Origin: Alicyclobacillus tolerans
GTDB lineage: Bacteria > Bacillota > Bacilli > Alicyclobacillales > Alicyclobacillaceae
Assembly (NCBI RefSeq): GCF_021739485.1
Contig: NZ_JAJFNK010000007.1
Location: 62,001 to 126,000, forward strand
DNA: 64,000 bases
Reading direction: 5' to 3'
Below the pieces are notes generated by a model. That model was not told where the DNA came from and made no database searches. It saw only the letters and a list, made by a program, of their open reading frames with translations. How positions within the stretch are numbered: position 1 is the stretch's first letter; each line of letters starts with the position of its first letter. The position numbers and the translations under genes are program-made. Below are positions 52,632 to 61,105 of the stretch, piece after piece.

Positions 52632-52659
52632 GTGGGGGACGACATTTAACGTCCCCCAC
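52632..52659 (+). terminator. Strong hairpin after the single-domain gene
   Basis: GTGGGGGAC (52632-52640) and GTCCCCCAC (52651-52659) form a perfect 9-bp GC-rich stem. The tail is not T-rich, so it may stabilise the 3' end rather than terminate. Confidence 0.65.
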
Positions 52660-52742
52660 TGAAAGGCTGAATAGTAAGCCTTACGAGTGTTGGATTGGAA
52701 CCGTTGCAAAACAAAGAAATTCGAGTTTAAGGAGATGAAATA

Positions 52743-53159
52743 ATGAGCGTGACCATTGCAGAAAGAGACATGACTGGGGATAAACCAGTAAACGCACTAA
52801 TTCCAGTTAATGGATATTCGTGGACATCGATAGACGTGAAGGATGCAGGGAAATACAGAGACCAAAACGGGTTGGGACTTTCAGGGTTCTTCTATCGTGA
52901 CTTTAAGGCTACAAGACATACAATTCCCATTGGAAATGGGATTCCGCTGAGTCGGTACCGCTATCCCAAAACGGAAATTCCATTCAAGAGTCCGATGCAT
53001 CGTTGGGATAATTTATTCTTCTGTGGAGGTTATAGAGCTTGTGACCCCGACGGGAGACAGTTTGATACGCATGAAAGAATCGTCGAATACGTTGTCACAA
53101 GGAAAAAACCTATGGGATTTATTGTCGGCGATGAGGATGAGTTAGAAGCACTCAGTTGA
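52743..53159 (+). CDS. Hypothetical protein (138 aa)
   Basis: ATG behind AAGGAGATG. A soluble protein with aromatic, Gly-rich central part (LGLSGFFYRDFKATRHTIPI) and FFCGGYRACDPDGRQFD. No family recognised. It is followed directly (TGAATG) by the next gene, indicating an operon. Confidence 0.6.
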   Translation: MSVTIAERDMTGDKPVNALIPVNGYSWTSIDVKDAGKYRDQNGLGLSGFFYRDFKATRHTIPIGNGIPLSRYRYPKTEIPFKSPMHRWDNLFFCGGYRACDPDGRQFDTHERIVEYVVTRKKPMGFIVGDEDELEALS

Positions 53160-53486
53160 ATGGCATGCGACGGAATCGACTATAAGATATTGTCCGCTGA
53201 TAGTGGTCGCTGTGAAATTGGATTTGCGAACCAAGGAGTCACATCAGACCTGTTTGATATCGACACCCATATTGAATCATATCGCATGCTAAATGACGGG
53301 GTGCCATATAGCCTGATTACTGAAGCAGACTTGAAAGAATTCGAGACTATCTCACGGAAGAGGCTTAGTGATTTCTTTGATTACGACTACGCCCATCCCT
53401 GCACTGCAGTTGAATCGCTCAAAGTGGGATTCATTTTGGGATACCCGATTGAGTCCACGTTCGCGGTGATCAATTGGTTGCGGTAA
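53160..53486 (+). CDS. Hypothetical protein (108 aa)
   Basis: The ATG abuts the preceding stop. No separate ribosome site is evident, so translation may be coupled. It ends with HPCTAVESLKVGFILGYPIE STFAVI-type sequence, a helical segment with an LGYPIEST motif seen in uncharacterised plasmid proteins. Function unknown. Confidence 0.55.
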   Translation: MACDGIDYKILSADSGRCEIGFANQGVTSDLFDIDTHIESYRMLNDGVPYSLITEADLKEFETISRKRLSDFFDYDYAHPCTAVESLKVGFILGYPIESTFAVINWLR

Positions 53487-53568
53487 TCAAGTGTCTTACA
53501 AGTAGCTGGAGCTCTGGTGGTTTTAGACTATACCCTAATTTATTTCAGGAATAGAGGAGCGAGTTGTA

Positions 53569-53991
53569 ATGAGTATAAGCATGGCTGATGCATCCGCATT
53601 TCTGGAGAAACATCTCGAAGCGTTGTACGAACGGTATCCAAAATCACAGGCTGAACTGGCGAATATGTTTACCTTCTCTGAAGCGTTGCTCATCTTGTGT
53701 TTGTGTTGCAACTTGATATCTATCCCATCCATGTTTGACCAAAGCACACTGACAGATATCTACATTGACCATATTGATTCCATTGAATCTATTGACTCGC
53801 ACAATGTGCATTTGGCACTAAGAAAGCTGAGGAAGAAGTGGAAGCAACTCAATGCGTATCAAAATTATGCAGTATTAGTGATGGCGAGTGAATGCCTCTC
53901 TGTTCCAGAAAATAACATGATTGAACCACGGCTGTTGCTTGAGTTGCGGGTAAAGTACGTTTTTGGAATTGAGGACTCAACATCGGATTGA
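53569..53991 (+). CDS. Hypothetical helical protein (140 aa)
   Basis: ATG after TAGAGGAG. Helical throughout, with a Cys-rich hydrophobic helix (ALLILCLCCNLISI) and a basic segment (ALRKLRKKWKQLN). No signal peptide. No family recognised. Same strand as the preceding unknown genes, probably part of one accessory operon. Confidence 0.55.
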   Translation: MSISMADASAFLEKHLEALYERYPKSQAELANMFTFSEALLILCLCCNLISIPSMFDQSTLTDIYIDHIDSIESIDSHNVHLALRKLRKKWKQLNAYQNYAVLVMASECLSVPENNMIEPRLLLELRVKYVFGIEDSTSD

Positions 53992-54186
53992 CTTAGAGTA
54001 GCTTGCGATGCGAACCAGGAGTGGAACGTCGGTTCTTCTCCTGACTCTACTCCCTGTTCACTGAAGGAAAGATCACACAAATGAGCGTAGAGATTGAACT
54101 CGGTTAGAGAACTGGGACCTTATTGGCTCAGAGGTGACCTACTACAATACTAAAAATTCAACATATGAGAAACGGGGGAATACAAA

Positions 54187-54597
54187 GTGAATAACACGAC
54201 CACAGGGCACGTACTCACTGAATTGTCATTGGAGGAATTGCAATTGAAAGATCAGATTACATCGGAAATCGCATCTCGCCAACAAGTAAGCCGCGTGGTT
54301 TTTACCCATCCTTGCTTTAATTCATCCACTTACCATCACCAAAAGCACAAACACTGGGCAAAGCTTGTAAAAGCAGTCGATGTTACTAAAAACTCTGGAT
54401 ACGCCTTTAGTGGCGAATTCTTTGATGTCCAACGAGAACATAAAGTACCAGAAGGTCCAATTATTGCGACGGTATGTGATCGTGAGGCTACGCTCTGGCA
54501 TGTTACGGCGGATAGGGTTATAGAGGTTGCCAGTTGCAAAACAAACGCCATGTCAAAGCTTATCGATACATGTGCCTCGATTCGTGTGACCATATGA
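54187..54597 (+). CDS. Hypothetical protein (136 aa)
   Basis: GTG start after CGGGGGAAT. Contains HPCFNSSTYHHQKHKHWAKL (His-rich) and GYAFSGEFFDVQREHKVPEG, then VCDREATLWHVTADRV. Soluble. No family recognised. The VPEGP...WHV pattern suggests a small beta-barrel. Confidence 0.55.
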   Translation: MNNTTTGHVLTELSLEELQLKDQITSEIASRQQVSRVVFTHPCFNSSTYHHQKHKHWAKLVKAVDVTKNSGYAFSGEFFDVQREHKVPEGPIIATVCDREATLWHVTADRVIEVASCKTNAMSKLIDTCASIRVTI

Positions 54598-54950
54598 ACC
54601 AATGGTGGGCTGAGTTCAATAGCCTGATGAGAATGATAGCCTGCACATCGAATCATATGAGCAAGGGGTTCGTGTCAGTTCGTAAAGGAACGGTCAAGGT
54701 TGGAGCAAGAACCCCATAGAATCAAAGCCTTCGAGGTGATCGCTGTCCTATATATCACCATTTTATATGTTTACTGGTGCTCTTCCACCAATTGGTGCGT
54801 ATTTTAGCGGCTTTACTGCCACAATCATCATTCTTACGTTGGTAGGATATGTTTAATGTTTGTCATTTTACGCTCTGTTTCATTTGGGGAACATTGAAAC
54901 GCCAACCTGATCTTAAATAACGGCTGATACGTTTCAAGATATCGCAAGAA
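54598..54950. other. Intergenic, nothing recognised
   Basis: About 350 bp without a supported gene between convergent transcription units. Confidence 0.4.
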
Positions 54951-54972
54951 TGGCGTACCGACTGGTACGCCA
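54951..54972. terminator. Hairpin between convergent genes
   Basis: TGGCGTACC (54951-54959), loop GACT, GGTACGCCA (54964-54972): perfect 9-bp stem, suited to ending the minus-strand SEDS gene that stops at 55011. Confidence 0.75.
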
Positions 54973-55010
54973 TCGTGAATTCTACCGCTAATGAAACGGT
55001 TACTTGGCTC

Positions 55011-56351
55011 TCATTCGAGGACAGACGAATTATCCTGCATCATGCACCCCGTCCGTACCAGGTTTCTACGACGATACACGCTCATAATTATACCGACACA
55101 CATGAACTCGGTGATTGTAACCCCACCGCTGGTGCTGAACATTGGGAACGCCATACCTGCAAGTGGCAGAAATCCAAGTGCCATCAGCACAGGATACAAG
55201 AACTGAATGGCTAACATCACGCCAATACTGAACACCAGCCGTTGACCGTACATATCAGCGGTCTTTCGACTCATCCAAACCAGCCTCGTAATGAGCGCGA
55301 CCATCAGGAACACAACGATGATTCCACCAACCCATCCAAAGGTATAGACCAGGTAATTGAAGATCATGTCGCCTTCAACCCCAGGTAGAAGCGGAAGCGA
55401 TGCATGGATACCGTGTCCCCATAGCCCTGCCGCAGTGAGTGCTTTACGACCTTGCATGTATTGGTACGCAGAAGTCTGTGCATAAAACTGTGGGTGTAGA
55501 AACGCTTGCAGACGATGCAATCCGACGCTCGAAGTCAACGGGATCAACCAAGTCGCAATGACAACTGCAATTCCTCCAATCATCACTGCCTTGTGCTTTC
55601 TCACTGATGGTGTGGTCAGCATCAAGGCTAATAATCCCAGTCCGAATTCGACTGCACTCGAAGCGGTATGCTCATGCAAAAAGATCCACATCGGAACCAG
55701 TGTGATGGCAACGAATTTCAGAAAATCGTTTCGTTTTGAAAGGTCGAGATGTGAAATAAACCCTGCCAGTGCCACGAGTAATGGAAAGGGGGCAAGTGCA
55801 ATGACATCAATCCGTAGAGGACTGCTTAAATAACGTTTCCCATAGACGTTTGCACCGAAGATAATTGTATATACCATGAGAATCCCAATTGCCCATAACA
55901 GGTATTTCGAGTATGGGCGAATACGACGATAGTCAAACAGAGCCGCACCAATGGATACGATGAGTCCAATCACCGACCAAACTAACTTGCGATCAAAGAT
56001 GCCGTGATAAGACTGTACCGTATTGAGGGTCTTACTTCCATCAATCGAGAACATGGTTAACAGAGAGATACCGACATAGAGGGCAATCATACCGACAAAG
56101 ACCCAGTCTGTCTTGGGACGATGTACTCGATGAAGTCCTCGACCAATGGATGCAGGCGAACCCATATCCTTTAAAGCGAGGTCAACTGCATCACCGTATG
56201 ACACTCCGCGAGACTGATATCGTTCTATTGCGTCTTCCAGGTGTCCGCGAAGCTCCTGAACGACTTCTTCATGAACATCGTCATACGTTATGTAACGGCA
56301 AACCTCTGAAGTAAATGCTTCAAGCTTGGCTTCATCGGGTTGTTGATTCAC
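55011..56351 (-). CDS. SEDS (FtsW/RodA/SpoVE-like) protein with an N-terminal HAAS domain
   Basis: 446 residues; ATG 56351 overlaps the padR 3 stop by 4 bp. Residues ~1-75 form a HAAS/permease-prefix domain (ITYDDVHEEVVQELRGHLED, then LKDMGSPASIGRGLHRVHR). About ten transmembrane helices of SEDS type follow. The external loop reads LLPGVEGDMIFNYLVYTFGW, keeping an Asp where RodA has its essential one, and the C-terminal motif FSTSGGVTITEFMCVGIIMS replaces the usual ISYGGSS block. SEDS proteins polymerise peptidoglycan glycan strands. PadR-HAAS-SEDS fusions occur in Bacilli; their role is unclear. No partner transpeptidase gene is nearby. Confidence 0.8.
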   Translation of the reverse strand: MNQQPDEAKLEAFTSEVCRYITYDDVHEEVVQELRGHLEDAIERYQSRGVSYGDAVDLALKDMGSPASIGRGLHRVHRPKTDWVFVGMIALYVGISLLTMFSIDGSKTLNTVQSYHGIFDRKLVWSVIGLIVSIGAALFDYRRIRPYSKYLLWAIGILMVYTIIFGANVYGKRYLSSPLRIDVIALAPFPLLVALAGFISHLDLSKRNDFLKFVAITLVPMWIFLHEHTASSAVEFGLGLLALMLTTPSVRKHKAVMIGGIAVVIATWLIPLTSSVGLHRLQAFLHPQFYAQTSAYQYMQGRKALTAAGLWGHGIHASLPLLPGVEGDMIFNYLVYTFGWVGGIIVVFLMVALITRLVWMSRKTADMYGQRLVFSIGVMLAIQFLYPVLMALGFLPLAGMAFPMFSTSGGVTITEFMCVGIIMSVYRRRNLVRTGCMMQDNSSVLE

Positions 56352-56683
56352 ACGCCCACCTCCCCGATGACTTTATCAACTGCTGAACGGAAAACTCTCC
56401 ACTCCTCAGTCTTGTGAGATAGGTGTGCCGTGCCAGCATCCGTGATGGAGTAATACTTGCGTTTCCGATCCCCTTGCCCCGATTGCCAGAATGATTGAAC
56501 CATGCCAAGTTCTTCGAGTGTGTGCAGGATTGGGTACAATGTGCCTTCCTTAAGTGTGAAAACTCCCGCAGACTGCTCGTCCAGTTCACGAATCATCTCA
56601 TATCCGTACATACTTCGCTTTCGAAGCATAGTCAGGATGAGAATAACCGTGCTCCCTTTGACCAACTCCTTGTCAATCTTCAA
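56348..56683 (-). CDS. PadR-family transcriptional regulator 3
   Basis: TTG 56683 after AAAGGAG. 111 residues: VKGSTVILILTMLRKRSMYG, YEMIRELDEQ, FTLKEGTLYPILHTLEELGM and RKRKYYSITDAG. More distant from PadR 1 and 2 than these are from each other, and its upstream site is different (a perfect palindrome). Confidence 0.88.
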   Translation of the reverse strand: MKIDKELVKGSTVILILTMLRKRSMYGYEMIRELDEQSAGVFTLKEGTLYPILHTLEELGMVQSFWQSGQGDRKRKYYSITDAGTAHLSHKTEEWRVFRSAVDKVIGEVGV

Positions 56684-56701
56684 CAGACGATTCTCCTTTC
56701 G

Positions 56702-56724
56702 GATACATCGAATTTAGATGTATC
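56702..56724 (-). promoter_or_regulatory. Candidate PadR operator 3 (palindrome)
   Basis: GATACATC, 7-bp spacer, GATGTATC, about 20 bp upstream of the padR 3 start. ATGT/ACAT half-sites in dyad symmetry are usual for PadR. Confidence 0.65.
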
Positions 56725-57061
56725 GGATATCTATATATAATGTACTGGATTTGTAGAACGGCATCAAGACCTAAAACGTACTTATCAAGTTGGGGATAGG
56801 GATACAAGGGAGGAGTAAGCACCGAAATACCATGACACAAGTGTTTGCTACATAAGTTCAATTCAGTTGAACTGTTGTGTTTTGGTTTGTATTTTGAAGA
56901 AACATGAGACGCTCTGTAATGGAGCGAATAGTACACACTCAAGCACTTATGACTAAAACGATTATGTCAGTATTGGGGTACTCATCCTCCAATAAGCCCA
57001 CCATAGTCGATATCACTCTTTTGTGTTAAAAATAAAGCATGATTCAGTAGGAGGTGAAGCT
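56725..57061. other. Divergent promoter region
   Basis: 337 bp between padR 3 and the DMT gene. No gene supported; AGGAGGTG for the DMT gene lies at 57049-57056. Confidence 0.4.
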
Positions 57062-58045
57062 TTGGAGTACGTTGAGTCAAACATAAACCTTGAAAACCCA
57101 GATCCAAACAAAATGTCCACGGCGATAAAATCAGGTGTCACAAGCCAAAGATTCGATCATTTCAAAGGTCTGTCGATGGTGCTCTTGGGGGCTGTTCTTT
57201 GGGGGGTGTCAGGGACAGCGGCACAGGTGTTATTTCAACGTTACGGATTTAACCCAGGCTGGTTAGTCACCGTTCGAATGACTGTTGCGGGACTACTTCT
57301 TTTAGTCGGCATTTCGATGAAGAGTGGTTTAATGCACACCATTTCTGTATGGAAGAACAAGCAAGATGCTCTACAACTTGTCTTATTCGGCATCATTGGT
57401 TTACTCGGTGTCCAATATTCTTATTTTGCCGTGATTCGATATGGGAATGCCGCAACAGGAACGATGCTTCAATACATGGGACCTATATTCATTACCATCT
57501 ATGTAGCATTACGACAACGACGCATGCCTGGTATTTCCCAGCTTGCCGCAGTTTCCTTGGCATTTGCAGGTGCCTTCCTGCTTGTTACAAATGGGAATGT
57601 GCACAGTTTCTCAATAAGTCCGCTCGCAGTATTTTGGGGATTGATTTCGGCGATAACACTCGCATTTTACTCGTTGTATCCGCAGAATTTACTTCAAAAA
57701 TATGGGTCTGCAAATATTGTAGGTTGGGCAATGCTCATAGGTGGTATCGGCATGTCGTTTATCACTCCGCCGTGGCATTTTACAGGTCATAGTTCATTAG
57801 GGACATGGTGGCTTGTTGGTTTCGTCGTGTTATTTGGGACTTTGATTGCGTTTTATGTTTATATTGCAAGTCTAAAATACATTTCGGCATCAGAAGCCAG
57901 TCTATTGTCCTGTGGTGAACCGCTGTCCGCTTCAATTCTTGCCGTCGCCGTTTTGCATGTACAAATGGGCTTACCATCTATGATTGGGGGACTGTGTGTT
58001 CTTGTTACCGTCACCTTATTAGCACGTAAAGGGTCAGTAGAGTAA
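57062..58045 (+). CDS. DMT-superfamily transporter (EamA domains)
   Basis: TTG 57062 directly behind AGGAGGTGA. Soluble N-terminal ~35 residues, then ten helices: SMVLLGAVLWGVSGTAAQVL, NAATGTMLQYMGPIFITIYV, VFWGLISAITLAFYSLYPQN and SASEASLLSCGEPLSASILA. Similar to YcxC/RarD-like exporters; substrate unknown. Third DMT gene in the window. Confidence 0.87.
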   Translation: MEYVESNINLENPDPNKMSTAIKSGVTSQRFDHFKGLSMVLLGAVLWGVSGTAAQVLFQRYGFNPGWLVTVRMTVAGLLLLVGISMKSGLMHTISVWKNKQDALQLVLFGIIGLLGVQYSYFAVIRYGNAATGTMLQYMGPIFITIYVALRQRRMPGISQLAAVSLAFAGAFLLVTNGNVHSFSISPLAVFWGLISAITLAFYSLYPQNLLQKYGSANIVGWAMLIGGIGMSFITPPWHFTGHSSLGTWWLVGFVVLFGTLIAFYVYIASLKYISASEASLLSCGEPLSASILAVAVLHVQMGLPSMIGGLCVLVTVTLLARKGSVE

Positions 58046-58208
58046 TAAATGCTCAAACGAGGACAAACACAAGGGATACCGTTCGGAGTATCCATTGTTG
58101 CATTCGAGGAAAACAATGCAAAATACCCTAACTGTCCATACCGAATGCGGTGTACTGCGAAGTGAGCCAGCCCATATCGTCGATTGGATACGGTAATTGC
58201 AATTTAAG

Positions 58209-58237
58209 GAGGGCACTTATGCTGTCCTCATTTTATT
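58209..58237 (+). terminator. Terminator-like hairpin
   Basis: GAGGGCA (58209-58215) pairs with TGTCCTC (58223-58229), one wobble, followed by ATTTTATT. It lies about 165 bp after the DMT gene, before the VOC gene. Confidence 0.6.
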
Positions 58238-58401
58238 AACGAAGAAAAAGCGAGACAAGTTCAACTTGAATAGCGCATGCTCAAGCTGAACTGCTGATGT
58301 CAGTATTGGACAGGAATCTACAAAAAGCTTGCTGAGTTAACGAACCGCTTTGGAATCGAATCAGCATGTGAGGAGCATTTCATCACTGGGAGGTCGGAAA
58401 T

Positions 58402-58839
58402 ATGAAGGTCAATAGAATGGATCATGTGAGTATAAACGTGAATGATCTCTTAGCCGCTAAAGAGTTTTTTCTCGATTTGGGACTTGAAGTGGAAGCGGAA
58501 TGGGAAATGGAAGGTGAGTGGGTAGGTCAGGTAATCGGGCTTAATGACGTTAAAACAACATGCGTAGCATTGCGAACGGCAGACGGTCAGGCATGGATAG
58601 AGTTAGTCAAATTTTATACGCCGTCAGATGAACAAGATATTCAGAAGCCTTATGCAAATACACTGGGTATTCGACATATTGCATTTGCTGTAGACGATAT
58701 TGAAGCCATCGTTGCCAAATTGGAAAAGAAGGGCACAGAAATCTTTAGTGAGATACAGCAATATGAAGAAAGTTACAAATTATGCTACATTCGAGGACCA
58801 GAGGGAATCATTTTGGAGTTGGCGGAGCAAATCAAATAA
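58402..58839 (+). CDS. VOC-family (glyoxalase-like) protein
   Basis: 145 residues, ATG after GGGAGGTCGG. Two beta-alpha-beta repeats: MDHVSINVNDLLAAKEFFLD and IRHIAFAVDDIEAIVAKLEK, ending GPEGIILELAEQ with the metal-ligand Glu. First-repeat His (DHVSI) and second-repeat His (RHIAF) are present. Metal-dependent enzyme or drug-binding protein; substrate unknown. Confidence 0.88.
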   Translation: MKVNRMDHVSINVNDLLAAKEFFLDLGLEVEAEWEMEGEWVGQVIGLNDVKTTCVALRTADGQAWIELVKFYTPSDEQDIQKPYANTLGIRHIAFAVDDIEAIVAKLEKKGTEIFSEIQQYEESYKLCYIRGPEGIILELAEQIK

Positions 58840-59126
58840 ACAGATGATATCTTGGCACGTCAGAGCTTTTACTTACTCCCACTGATATTCCAACTGGGTG
58901 ACTGTCCAGAATGCTGTATGCTCGAACATTGTGTTCTTCTGCTCGTTTCCAGTTGTTGACGACAGAATGTCACTTATGTTGCACACACTAATGTGATAAA
59001 CAGATTCCGAACGTTTCAGTGCAACAGAACTACCGTCGGACGTGCGATAGCTCCGTGCAACATATTTCTCGCTGGTTTACGGAACTAAACTGTCGGAGAC
59101 CAGAACACACAAAATAATTTTTGTAA

Positions 59127-59696
59127 TCAGCAAGAATAGAAGTATTGTTTGGCAGACCCTTTTGAATTCACCATAAAATCAGTATCGTGTAGGGCTGATC
59201 TTATCAACGCCTTGTTAATTGGCACATGAATTGTTGGCACTTGATCCATATAATCACGAAATGAAGGAAGGATGCCCCACAAGTTGATTATCTTCTGCTT
59301 AAAAGTATTCGAACTGCAGTTTATAATATCGCGTTTTTCGATATATTCTGGATAAACCACGATAACGGGTAGCCCTAATGTACCAATTCCGTAGTTTATC
59401 TCTTCTCTTAATGCTCTACTGTTCTTGGTTATCGAACTCAAAAACAGGATAATATTCTTTGAGTTCCTTAAACGGTCATGTAGACGAGGCTTCAAGGTGC
59501 TTTCCCAATTGCTATCATCCCGCACGTTGTAGTTCTTGTTATGTGAGTCAATGAAGGGAAAAGTGTTATCTGCCGCTTTCCATGCTCTCAACAAATTGTA
59601 CGATACAAAATCCTTCGTCGCGGATGCACTTAAATTACTTTCGCTAAAAGGCTCCTTGACATAAAATGCAGAGTAATTACCATTTCTATAAGCCAT
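59127..59696 (-). CDS. thsB: TIR-domain protein, ThsB-like (type II Thoeris)
   Basis: The ATG at 59696 follows AAGGGGG; it gives the family start MAYRNGNYSAFYV. Blocks: FVSYNLLRAWKAADNTFPFI, VRDDSNWESTLKPRLHDRLR, NSKNIILFLSSITKNSRALR and EEINYGIGTLGLPVIVVYP, as in MTH538/DUF1863-type TIR domains. The Glu in REEINYGIG fits the catalytic Glu of TIR NAD-cleaving enzymes. In Thoeris, ThsB senses phage and makes an NAD-derived signal. The gene lies ~100 bp downstream of a TM-macro gene on the same strand, the type II Thoeris arrangement. Confidence 0.82.
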   Translation of the reverse strand: MAYRNGNYSAFYVKEPFSESNLSASATKDFVSYNLLRAWKAADNTFPFIDSHNKNYNVRDDSNWESTLKPRLHDRLRNSKNIILFLSSITKNSRALREEINYGIGTLGLPVIVVYPEYIEKRDIINCSSNTFKQKIINLWGILPSFRDYMDQVPTIHVPINKALIRSALHDTDFMVNSKGSAKQYFYSC

Positions 59697-59798
59697 AGAG
59701 TTAAATCCCCCTTCAATTTTTGGTTTAATGTCAACACATTTATCCACCGAGGAATAATCCAGAACGGCTGTGCGTTAAGGGAATGATAACCCTGCACA

Positions 59799-60629
59799 CT
59801 ATTGAGTGAGTTCTTTCAATTTGTAAAAATTTATTTTTCCTGATCTTGAATCGTGTATAATAATCGATACTTTTGAAGGATAAGTAAATTTAATTCGACT
59901 TATCTTAAATGACCATATTAGCAATTCAAGTAATTCTTGATCGGAAATGGAATTATATTCTTTAAATCTCGTTATGCCTGAGCCTAAAAGTGGAATTGAA
60001 ATTGATCTGCCGTTATAAACAATGTCAATTTCATTCCAGAAATTTAATAGAAAGTTAACATAGTCGTTCATGTAGAGAAATGCTCTATTTTCATCATCAA
60101 ATTTAGTAAATGCGGTTAATAAATAATCATTGTGTTTGAAGATTGTTCCCAATTTGTATCGCTTCTTTTTCCCAACCCTCCTATTCTGGTGCGTTCCGAT
60201 GGTTTTTTCCATTAGGGATTCATCATTTTCAATTAACTTATCAAACTCCGCAACATCTTGTATTACATTCTTTATATACATTCCGTTAAGGGTTCTTTCA
60301 GAGATAACGACGTTGTTAACAAGGGTGTCGAAATACTCGTTAAAAGCGATGACCTTTAGTTCCTCTTCTTCAAAAATGTTACCTACTCTGACTTCAACTA
60401 TTGAGTTGTCGATACTAATTTTCATCTCTCTAAGTAGATTGGCTCGTATCCACATGATGACATAAGTCACCAGCAAAATACCTATAAATATCGTCGCAAC
60501 TATCAATTTTCGTTTATCTGGAATGTTTACAAAAATAGAACCTAAGGTAACAAGGATACTGATGATTGAGAGGACGGTCCAATAATCTTTGCGAAGGGTC
60601 CTGTCAAAAAAATTGACCTTTTTCTTCAA
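59799..60629 (-). CDS. thsA: Two-TM macro-domain effector, ThsA-like (type II Thoeris)
   Basis: TTG 60629 directly behind TTGGAGGATG. 276 residues: two transmembrane helices (TVLSIISILVTLGSIFV and IVATIFIGILLVTYVIMWI), then a macro-like domain with VIAFNEYFDTLVNNVVISER, TLNGMYIKNVI and the loop ISIPLLGSGITRFKE. This is the ThsA_Macro/DUF6430 layout. In type II Thoeris the macro domain binds the TIR-made nucleotide signal (reported as His-ADPR) and the membrane part kills the cell. It is the first gene of a two-gene operon with thsB. Confidence 0.82.
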   Translation of the reverse strand: MKKKVNFFDRTLRKDYWTVLSIISILVTLGSIFVNIPDKRKLIVATIFIGILLVTYVIMWIRANLLREMKISIDNSIVEVRVGNIFEEEELKVIAFNEYFDTLVNNVVISERTLNGMYIKNVIQDVAEFDKLIENDESLMEKTIGTHQNRRVGKKKRYKLGTIFKHNDYLLTAFTKFDDENRAFLYMNDYVNFLLNFWNEIDIVYNGRSISIPLLGSGITRFKEYNSISDQELLELLIWSFKISRIKFTYPSKVSIIIHDSRSGKINFYKLKELTQ

Positions 60630-61105
60630 ATTACATCCTCCAATCATCTTGGTCTCATAATAGTTTAGAAAATAATACCACATAATTCTTAGTCAATGAA
60701 TTGGTCAGCACGTTGTTTTCAGTATTCGCTACCTGGGAGGCAAAGCTGAGCCGAAGCACAGATATGCTCTCTTTGATTCCTGTTGTATGGAGTCGTTGTC
60801 TATGATTGAAAGTTTAAACTTGCTTGAGTTAGAATGGGAGTAGACATTGATCAATCGCATAGTTGTGTTCAGACACTCCAGTAGTCACACGTCTGTTAAA
60901 AAAAACGGACGGACACCGACTATTGGAGTTTTTTGCGTTTTGCTGACTAAAAGCAATAACAAATTGTTGAGTGATGTAGCTCGTTTGTCATGGTCGGTGC
61001 TCATAGAAGACTTAAAATCGCCAAGGACACTTACCTGTCCTATTATTTTACTGCTTTGAGTCCGAGGTTATTGATGATATCGGATGCGAGAAGGGGGAAC
61101 ACAAT
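60630..61105. other. Intergenic region between Thoeris and the Tn7-like element
   Basis: About 475 bp with no gene. It should hold the divergent promoters and, if the Tn7-like element ends here, its terminal TnsB sites. Visible: a long palindrome (60875-60934), GACACCGAC (60912-60920) facing GTCGGTGC (60993-61000), and AGGACA-cttacc-TGTCCT (61024-61041). A classical 5'-TGT end with several ~20-bp repeats could not be identified. Confidence 0.45.
60875..60934 (+). repeat. Long imperfect palindrome followed by six T
   Basis: Outer arms ACTCCAGTAGTC (60875-60886) and GACTATTGGAGT (60918-60929), one mismatch; inner arms CGTCTGTT (60890-60897) and AACGGACG (60904-60911), one mismatch; then TTTTTT at 60929-60934. 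It could be a terminator, a recombination (res/att) site for the adjacent recombinase, or a promoter-proximal structure. Confidence 0.7.

Noticed and set aside
60690-61105. A defined Tn7-like left end with TnsB-binding repeats
   Set aside because: No set of three or more ~20-bp repeats beginning with TGT could be found by eye; only isolated partial matches such as GACACCGAC.
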